Shown: positions 1 through 6,405 of the stretch, one piece after another
How the letters are laid out: each line of letters opens with the position of its first letter
Position numbering within the stretch: position 1 is the first letter of the stretch
Assembly: GCA_900549345.1 (NCBI GenBank)
Contig: UROC01000085.1
Span: 1 to 7,499 of the forward strand
Reading direction: 5' to 3'
DNA from: an uncultured Collinsella sp.
GTDB taxonomy: Bacteria; Actinomycetota; Coriobacteriia; Coriobacteriales; Coriobacteriaceae
Length of the DNA stretch: 7,499 bases
Translations under genes and position numbers: made by a program
Notes under the pieces: model-generated
Told to the model about the DNA's origin: nothing
Seen by the model: the letters and a program-made list of their open reading frames with translations, nothing else
Database searches by the model: none

Positions 1-497
1 TGAAGGACGGCATCATCCAGCAGGTCGATACCCCGCAGAACCTGTACGATATGCCCTGCAACATGTTCGTCGCCGGCTTCATCGGCGTGCCGCAGATGAA
101 CTTCTTCGATGCCCAGCTGGTGCGCTCGGGCAACGGCTTTACCGTCAAGACCGAGGATATGAACGTGGCGCTCGCCCCCGAGACTTGCGCACAGCTTGCC
201 CTCAACTGGGACGGCGGCGACGTGAAGGAGATTACGGCCGGCGTGCGTCCCGAGCAGATCCTGCTTGCCGACAAGGGCGAGGAGGGTGCGCTCCAGGGCA
301 CCGTCGAGGTGACCGAGCTCATGGGCTCGACCGAGCATGTCCACGTGACCGCTCCCGACGGCCAGTTTGTCCTGATTATCCCCGTCGTCGACCTCGAGGC
401 CAAGGGCGCGCTCAAGGCGGGCGACCCCATCTGGTTCAAGTTCGAGAAGAACGCGACCCACCTCTTCGATAAGGTCTCTGGCAAGAACCTTATCTAG
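1..497 (+). CDS. Carbohydrate ABC transporter ATP-binding protein (UgpC/MsmX/MalK type), 3' end only
   Basis: This is the C-terminal 164 codons or so of a sugar ABC-transporter ATPase, cut by the window start; the first two bases probably complete an ATG (Met) codon. The visible part opens with the family signature KDGIIQQVDTPQNLY, then the NBD-to-regulatory junction FVAGFIGVPQMNFF, and continues into a C-terminal OB-fold/TOBE regulatory domain with GVRPEQI, GTVEVTELMGSTEH and a final HLFDKVSGKNLI. Walker A, signature and Walker B motifs lie upstream of the window. Family knowledge: such ATPases sit on the cytoplasmic face and drive several oligosaccharide importers (MsmX-like) or one dedicated system (MalK, UgpC). 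The convergent malQ and glgP genes suggest malto-oligosaccharide uptake, but this is inference and glycerol-3-phosphate or other sugars cannot be excluded. The stop is TAG at 495-497, followed by a terminator about 70 bp on. Confidence 0.9.
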   Translation, partial: KDGIIQQVDTPQNLYDMPCNMFVAGFIGVPQMNFFDAQLVRSGNGFTVKTEDMNVALAPETCAQLALNWDGGDVKEITAGVRPEQILLADKGEEGALQGTVEVTELMGSTEHVHVTAPDGQFVLIIPVVDLEAKGALKAGDPIWFKFEKNATHLFDKVSGKNLI

Positions 498-565
498 GCC
501 CGGTGCATCCAGACCCTCCCTTTGGGCGACTGCGGTATTGCCATCCTTTTGCCGCGGTCACATAT

Positions 566-609
566 AAGGCTTCCCTCCCGTCCACTGGGCGAGAGGGGAG
601 CCTTTCTTT
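566..609 (+). terminator. Intrinsic terminator of the ABC ATPase gene
   Basis: A 12-bp stem (arms 566-577 and 593-604, with one T-G wobble) surrounds a 15-nt loop and runs into TTTCTTT on the + strand. It lies about 70 bp after the stop codon at 497, in the right place and orientation to end the transporter transcript. Confidence 0.75.
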
Positions 610-636
610 GTGTTGGGGCTGTCTGGCCGGTCGTTT

Positions 637-693
637 GTCTCGATCTGTAACAGGTGGGGCCGATTTCGGACGTTAGATGTTACAGATTGAGAT
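637..693 (+). repeat. Hairpin unit 1 of the array
   Basis: Left arm 637-652 (GTCTCGATCTGTAACA) and right arm 678-693 (TGTTACAGATTGAGAT) flank a 25-nt loop. Read as + strand RNA all 16 positions pair: 14 Watson-Crick and two G.U. On the minus strand those two positions would be C-A mismatches. The loop contains CCGATTTCGG (660-669), itself able to form a 4-bp mini-stem. Confidence 0.85.
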
Positions 694-716
694 ATTGCTG
701 CGGGACGATTCCGTTT

Positions 717-773
717 GTCTCGATCTGTAACAGGAAGAACCAATTTTAGGTGCCAGATGTTACAGATTGAGAT
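717..773 (+). repeat. Hairpin unit 2 of the array
   Basis: The arms at 717-732 and 758-773 are identical in sequence to those of unit 1, so the same 16-bp stem with two G.U pairs forms. The 25-nt loop (733-757) differs from that of unit 1 at many positions while the arms are unchanged, so the arms are the conserved part. Confidence 0.85.
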
Positions 774-797
774 GAACTCAGATGGACGGTTTCGATT

Positions 798-854
798 GTC
801 TCGTTCTGTAACGGGCGGTGCCAATTCTGCTGGCTAGTTGTTACAGATCGAGAT
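798..854 (+). repeat. Hairpin unit 3 of the array, diverged
   Basis: Left arm 798-813 (GTCTCGTTCTGTAACG) and right arm 839-854 (TGTTACAGATCGAGAT) flank a 25-nt loop (814-838). As + strand RNA the stem has 13 Watson-Crick pairs, two G.U pairs (first and last positions) and one U.U mismatch. The G.U at position 6 in units 1 and 2 is a G-C pair here. The loop holds GCCA and TGGC (820-823 and 831-834), a possible inner 4-bp stem. Confidence 0.8.
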
Positions 855-893
855 TGTTAGGCAGAGTCGGGTCACAGGGTAACGTGCGGGCAC

Positions 894-926
894 AAAAAAC
901 GGAGCCGTGTTGCCACGACTCCGTTT
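894..926 (-). terminator. Intrinsic terminator of glgP
   Basis: A 13-bp stem (arms 897-909 and 914-926, one T-G pair) closes a GCAA tetraloop on the minus strand and is followed by six T residues. It starts about 28 bp after the glgP stop codon. The opposite strand has only a short T run after the stem, so termination should be mainly for glgP, with some chance of stopping readthrough from the left. Confidence 0.88.
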
Positions 927-953
927 CTCAAGAGGATGGGTAAGGGGAATGAG

Positions 954-3221
<2,268 letters not shown>

Positions 3222-3225
3222 GTTT

Positions 3226-3231
3226 CCTCCT
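3226..3231 (-). promoter_or_regulatory. Shine-Dalgarno site that sets the glgP start
   Basis: AGGAGG on the minus strand, followed by AAAC and then ATG at 3221. This perfect SD lies inside the nine-codon extension of the longer reading frame, so the shorter start is much more likely. Confidence 0.85.
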
Positions 3232-3267
3232 GTGATGGGTTGTTTCATGTCTGCAATTCATAAGAAG

Positions 3268-3301
3268 CCCGCGCGAGGGGATTGGGGTGGCCTCGCGCGG
3301 G
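3268..3301 (-). terminator. GC-rich hairpin between malQ and glgP (partial terminator or processing stem)
   Basis: A perfect 11-bp inverted repeat (arms CCCGCGCGAGG at 3268-3278 and its complement at 3291-3301) surrounds a 12-nt loop. On the minus strand it is followed by CTTCTTATG, a poor U tract. It lies 48 nt after the malQ stop and 46 nt before the glgP ATG. It could weaken readthrough from malQ into glgP or stabilise an mRNA end. No convincing -35/-10 pair for glgP is visible beside it, which favours co-transcription with malQ. Confidence 0.5.
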
Positions 3302-3349
3302 AAAAGCAAGCGCGTCCGCACGGTGGGGAGGGGTCGGGCGCGGTAGCTC

Positions 3350-4855
3350 CTATTGAGGAAGCTCGATTTCAGCTTCCGACGGGATGCGGAAGTAGGTTTC
3401 GGTCCAGTCGGTGAGTTTGTGCTCGAGCTCGCGGGTGATGGCGCCGTCGAGCATGCGCCAAGTCCAGTTGCCGCCCAGCGTGGCAGGGGTGTTGATGCGC
3501 GCCTCATTGCCCAAGTTGAGCAGGTCCTGCATAGTGTAGATGCACGTGTCGCTTACGCTGGCGGCGATGGTGCGATTGAGTGCATCTGCCATGGGTTCGC
3601 CGGCCTGCTGATGGGCGTACAGGGCTGCCTGCTCGCGCTGACGCGGGGTGGCCGTTCCCTCAAACCAACCACGCGCCGTTTCGTTGTCGTGGGTGCCCAC
3701 GTAGGCGACGGTGTTGGCAATGTAGTTGTGCGGCAGGTAGTACGAGTTGGTGCCCTCAAAGGCAAACTGCAGGATCTTCATGCCAGGGAAGCCCGAGTTG
3801 TCGCGCATGTCGATGACACCGGGAGTAAGGAAGCCCAAGTCCTCGGCGATGATGGGCAGCGTGCCGAGCTTTTCCTCGAGCGTCTTGAAGAGCTTGAGGC
3901 CGGGACCCTGCGTCCACGAACCGTGGGACGAATCGGGCGAGGAGAACGGCACCTCCCAATAGGCCTCGAAGCCGCGGAAGTGATCCAGGCGGATGACGTC
4001 GTACATGTCGAGGGCAGCGCGAATGCGGCCCTCCCACCAGGAGAAGCCGTCGGACTCCATGGCGTCCCAGTCGTAGATGGGGTTGCCCCAGTACTGGCCG
4101 GTGGCCGAGAACTGGTCGGGCGGCGTGCCGGCGACGCTCACGGGATTGCCGGCGGCGTCGATCTTAAAGAGCTCAGGTGTCGCCCACATCTCGACGGAGT
4201 CGCGCGAGACATAAATGGGCAGGTCGCCGATGATGAGAATGTCGCGCTCGTTGGCATAGGCCTTGAGGCGGCTCCACTGGCGATCGAAGAAGTACTGCGT
4301 CATCTGGTGGTAGAGCATGCGCGCCGGATGGTCGGCGCAGACCTTGGCGGAAGACTCGCCGCGGGTGCGGAGCTCCGCGGGCCACTCCCAAAACGCCTTG
4401 AGACCGCACTCCTCTTTGACGGTCATGAACTCACAGTAGGGGATGAGCCAGTCCTCGTTGGCCTGGATAAAGTCATCGAAATCTGCCGGCTTATCGGCGG
4501 CAAAGCGCTCGGCGGCGCGGTCGAGAATCTGACGGCGGCCGCCAAAGATAGCACCGTAGTCGACATTGCTGGGGTCGGATCCCAGATACACGCCATCGAT
4601 ATCGCGCTGCTCAAGATACCCTGCCTCGATAAGTTCGGCAAAGTCGATGAAGTTGGGGTTGCCCGCGCGGGCCGAGAACGACTGATAGGGCGAATCGCCA
4701 TAGCTGGTCGTCGTAAGGGGCAGAATCTGCCAGTAATGTTGTTTGCACGAGGCGAGAAAATCGACGAAGTCGTAGGCATTCCAGCCAAAGCCGCCGATTC
4801 CGTATGGTCCGGGCAGAGATGAGACGGGCATGAGGACGCCGCTTGCACGCTCCAT
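3350..4855 (-). CDS. malQ: 4-alpha-glucanotransferase (amylomaltase, GH77)
   Basis: This 501-residue disproportionating enzyme transfers alpha-1,4-glucan segments between malto-oligosaccharides and frees glucose, turning short maltodextrins into chains long enough for GlgP. Motifs match type I amylomaltases: SGVLMPVSSLP at the N terminus, the substrate-loop block GTPPDQFSATGQYWGNP (about 243-259), RLDHFRG with the nucleophile Asp291, IIAEDLG with acid/base Glu338, and GTHDNETARG with Asp390. All three catalytic carboxylates are present and the length is usual for the family. I chose ATG at 4855 because GGTGAG lies 7 nt upstream and family members typically begin just before this SGVL block. 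In-frame TTG (4870) and GTG (4867) codons would add five or four residues and have AGAAGG close by. It is upstream of glgP on the same strand, and the region ahead of it carries AT-rich inverted repeats likely to regulate it. Confidence 0.96.
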   Translation of the reverse strand: MERASGVLMPVSSLPGPYGIGGFGWNAYDFVDFLASCKQHYWQILPLTTTSYGDSPYQSFSARAGNPNFIDFAELIEAGYLEQRDIDGVYLGSDPSNVDYGAIFGGRRQILDRAAERFAADKPADFDDFIQANEDWLIPYCEFMTVKEECGLKAFWEWPAELRTRGESSAKVCADHPARMLYHQMTQYFFDRQWSRLKAYANERDILIIGDLPIYVSRDSVEMWATPELFKIDAAGNPVSVAGTPPDQFSATGQYWGNPIYDWDAMESDGFSWWEGRIRAALDMYDVIRLDHFRGFEAYWEVPFSSPDSSHGSWTQGPGLKLFKTLEEKLGTLPIIAEDLGFLTPGVIDMRDNSGFPGMKILQFAFEGTNSYYLPHNYIANTVAYVGTHDNETARGWFEGTATPRQREQAALYAHQQAGEPMADALNRTIAASVSDTCIYTMQDLLNLGNEARINTPATLGGNWTWRMLDGAITRELEHKLTDWTETYFRIPSEAEIELPQ

Positions 4856-4862
4856 GAATGCG

Positions 4863-4868
4863 CTCACC
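4863..4868 (-). promoter_or_regulatory. Shine-Dalgarno site for malQ
   Basis: GGTGAG on the minus strand, 7 nt before ATG 4855, matches the GGTGA part of the canonical anti-SD complement. A second purine stretch, AGAAGG, ends immediately before the TTG at 4870 and is too close to serve that codon well. Confidence 0.55.
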
Positions 4869-4935
4869 AACCTTCTTGTTGTGGGGTCGGCCTGCCAATG
4901 GGTGTGCAGTCCGCCTCCGGTGTTCTGATTCGATA

Positions 4936-4974
4936 TGCCTATTGTAAAACATGTTGTTTAAACATGTATAGGCA
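4936..4974 (-). promoter_or_regulatory. Putative malQ promoter/operator with nested inverted repeats
   Basis: This AT-rich patch stands out from the GC-rich surroundings. ACATGTT (4949-4955) and AACATGT (4961-4967) form an inverted repeat with a 5-nt spacer, and TGCCTAT (4936-4942) and ATAGGCA (4968-4974) form an outer inverted repeat. AAACATGT also recurs directly at a 13-bp step (4947 and 4960). TACAAT on the minus strand (4941-4946) is a possible -10 box with no good -35 at normal spacing, which would fit an activator-dependent promoter. The leader to ATG 4855 would be about 80 nt. The regulator is unknown; a sugar-responsive regulator is a guess from context. Confidence 0.5.
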
Positions 4975-5019
4975 AGATAAAAAAGTTGGTCGATTTTCGG
5001 CGAATGGCTATATGCCATG

Positions 5020-5054
5020 AAAAAAGCCCCGACCTCACAACGTGAAATCGGGGC
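5020..5054 (-). terminator. Intrinsic terminator of galE
   Basis: The stem has a 7-bp base (GCCCCGA at 5026-5032 with TCGGGGC at 5048-5054), a 2x2 internal loop, then a 4-bp upper stem (TCAC/GTGA) with a 3-nt loop. On the minus strand it runs into six T residues. It begins 22 nt after the galE stop, so galE is probably a separate transcript from malQ-glgP. Confidence 0.88.
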
Positions 5055-5076
5055 AAGAGCGGTATGTAGGTTTTTG

Positions 5077-6138
5077 CTACTCGGCGTCGGCGAAGCCGTT
5101 GGGGTTGTGGCTCTGCCAGTTCCAGCTATCGCGGCACATGTCCGCGATGTCGTACTGGGCCTTCCAGCCCATCATGCGCTCGGCCTTGGAGGCATCGCAC
5201 CAGTTGGCGGCGATGTCGCCGGCGCGGCGCTCGCGGATCACGTAGGGTAGCTCCTTGCCACAAGCCTTGGAGAAGGCGGCGACGACCTCGAGTACCGAGG
5301 TGCCGGTGCCGGTGCCCAGGTTAAAGATCTCGACGCCGGTCTTGCCGTTCATCCAGTTAAGGGCGGCAACGTGACCAGAGGCCAGATCGCACACGTGGAT
5401 GTAGTCGCGCACGCCGGTGCCGTCGGGGGTGGGGTAGTCGTTGCCGAAGACCTGAACGGCCTCGAGCTTGCCCACGGCGACCTGGGCGACATAGGGCACC
5501 AGGTTGTTGGGGATGCCCTTGGGGTCCTCGCCGATCAGGCCCGACGGATGAGCGCCGATGGGGTTGAAGTAACGGAGCAGCACGACGTCCCACTCGGGGT
5601 CGGCGGTGTGGACGTCCATAAGGATCTGCTCGATCATCCACTTAGTCCAACCATAGGGGTTGGTCGCGGGCTTCTTAGGATCCTCCTCGGTGACGGGTGG
5701 GTTGTCCGGGTCGCCGTAGACGGTCGAGGAGCTCGAGAAGATGATGGACTTGCAGCCATGATTGCGCATGACGTCGATGAGCACCAGGGTGTTCTCGATG
5801 TTGTTGTGGTAGTACTCGACGGGCTTGCTCACCGACTCGCCGACGGCCTTAAAGCCGGCAAAGTGGATGACGCGGTCAATCTGATGGGTATCGAAGATCT
5901 TGTTCATCGCATCGCGGTCGAGCACGTTGGCCTCGTAGAAGGTGAGGTTCTTGGCGGCCTCGTCGCCCACGATGGTCTTGACGCGGTCGACGGCGACGGC
6001 GCTGGAGTTGGAGAGATCATCGACGATGACGACCTGGTAGCCACCCTCTAGCAGCTGAACGACGGTGTGCGAGCCGATAAAGCCGGCGCCACCGGTAACG
6101 AGGACGCAGGTGTCTTTGGGGTCGAGTGCTTTGGACAT
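5077..6138 (-). CDS. galE: UDP-glucose 4-epimerase
   Basis: This 353-residue short-chain dehydrogenase/reductase enzyme interconverts UDP-glucose and UDP-galactose with tightly bound NAD, in the cytoplasm (Leloir pathway and glycan precursor supply). The Rossmann glycine motif GGAGFIG is at 16-22, followed by VDDLSNSS (39-46). HFAGFKAVGES is at 92-102, the serine of FSSSSTVYG is near 137, and the catalytic pair is Tyr162 and Lys166 in NPYGWTK. The substrate-side block DYPTPDGTGVRDYIHV is at 234-249 and ERRAGDIA at 303-310, all as in bacterial GalE. The ATG at 6138 has AGGAG 5 nt upstream. Length is slightly above E. coli GalE (338) because of a short N-terminal lead. At the position of E. coli Tyr299 this protein has Asn312, so it may also accept N-acetylated sugars (inference). 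It has its own terminator and probable promoter. Confidence 0.96.
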   Translation of the reverse strand: MSKALDPKDTCVLVTGGAGFIGSHTVVQLLEGGYQVVIVDDLSNSSAVAVDRVKTIVGDEAAKNLTFYEANVLDRDAMNKIFDTHQIDRVIHFAGFKAVGESVSKPVEYYHNNIENTLVLIDVMRNHGCKSIIFSSSSTVYGDPDNPPVTEEDPKKPATNPYGWTKWMIEQILMDVHTADPEWDVVLLRYFNPIGAHPSGLIGEDPKGIPNNLVPYVAQVAVGKLEAVQVFGNDYPTPDGTGVRDYIHVCDLASGHVAALNWMNGKTGVEIFNLGTGTGTSVLEVVAAFSKACGKELPYVIRERRAGDIAANWCDASKAERMMGWKAQYDIADMCRDSWNWQSHNPNGFADAE

Positions 6139-6175
6139 GTAGTCTCCTATCGAATCAGGAACACTTCTTCAGGGG

Positions 6176-6181
6176 AGTATA
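6176..6181 (-). promoter_or_regulatory. Candidate -10 box for galE
   Basis: TATACT on the minus strand is a near-consensus -10, giving a leader of about 30 nt to ATG 6138. At 17 nt upstream there is only TTTTTT in place of a -35, so the assignment rests on the -10 alone. Confidence 0.45.
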
Positions 6182-6333
6182 GCGCAGACAGTTGTTCCAA
6201 AAAACGTACGCGGCGGGAAAATCAGAGGATTATGTTAACGTACTCATACAAGAGCTTGCGTACGCATAACCTGATCTTTGGCATTTGCTTACGAGCCGTC
6301 GACCTTGCAGTTTCCTGCCGTTCGTGGAAATCG

Positions 6334-6384
6334 TTGGGACGCGCCATATGTACGCTAATATGTATGAATTGAGCGACATATAAA
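6334..6384 (+). promoter_or_regulatory. Candidate promoter(s) for the wall-hydrolase gene
   Basis: Two options are visible. TATAAA at 6379-6384 is a good -10 without a clear -35, and would give a leader of roughly 15 nt. TTGGGA (6334-6339) and TAATAT (6356-6361) with a 16-bp spacer are each 4/6 matches, and would give a leader of about 40 nt. The local drop in GC supports a promoter here. GGAG at 6397-6400 serves ATG 6406 with a 5-nt spacer. Confidence 0.4.
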
Positions 6385-6405
6385 TAAGCATGTAACGGAG
6401 TACAT

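Larger units (their letters stand above)
637..854. repeat. Array of six alternating 16-bp repeats forming three tandem hairpins
   Basis: The sequence GTCTCGATCTGTAACA or a near copy occurs six times in strictly alternating orientation, at 637-652, 678-693 (reverse), 717-732, 758-773 (reverse), 798-813 and 839-854 (reverse). The start-to-start steps are 41, 39, 41, 40 and 41 bp. Paired as neighbours they make three hairpins, each with a 25-nt loop, tandemly repeated at 80-81 bp. The gaps between hairpins are 23 and 24 nt; those before units 2 and 3 share GGACG.TT.CG.TT. Loops differ in sequence but keep GG at positions 1-2, CC at 8-9 and ATT at 11-13. There is no reading-frame constraint, since an 80-bp step would shift frame. 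The layout resembles BIME/REPIN-type intergenic repeats, but I do not recognise this family. The function is unknown. Confidence 0.9.
6139..6405. other. Divergent intergenic region between galE and the wall-hydrolase gene
   Basis: This 267-bp region carries both start regions. Besides the candidate promoters it holds an imperfect inverted repeat (GTTAACGTAC at about 6234-6243 against GTACGCATAAC at about 6259-6269), the palindrome GCGTACGC, and a 9-bp perfect inverted repeat (6345-6353 and 6400-6408). No credible gene, tRNA or riboswitch was recognised. An 11-codon reading frame starting at 6348 has only a weak SD and is not called. Confidence 0.6.

Noticed and set aside
558..824. Minus-strand 88-codon reading frame with repeated peptide motifs (VTERDNRNRP, VTDRDKRNRP)
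   Set aside because: It lies over the hairpin array; the peptide repeats are a by-product of the DNA repeats. The 80-bp step between units 1 and 2 breaks the frame, it overlaps a terminator, and no SD was seen.
637..854. CRISPR array
   Set aside because: The repeats alternate in orientation, are only 16 bp, have short ~24-nt spacers that are themselves partly conserved, and no cas gene is in the window.
637..854. Tandem transcription terminators
   Set aside because: No U tract follows the stems and the loops are 25 nt; proper terminators for both flanking genes lie outside the array.
3353..4822. 489-codon + strand open frame opposite malQ
   Set aside because: Same antisense codon-bias artefact; MalQ on the minus strand has all catalytic motifs.
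5371..6051. 226-codon + strand open frame opposite galE
   Set aside because: An antisense shadow of GalE with V/D/G-rich sequence and no recognisable domain.
6348..6383. Short 11-codon leader reading frame before the wall-hydrolase gene
   Set aside because: The SD is weak, the sequence is AT-rich promoter-like DNA, and there is no regulatory codon run to suggest attenuation.
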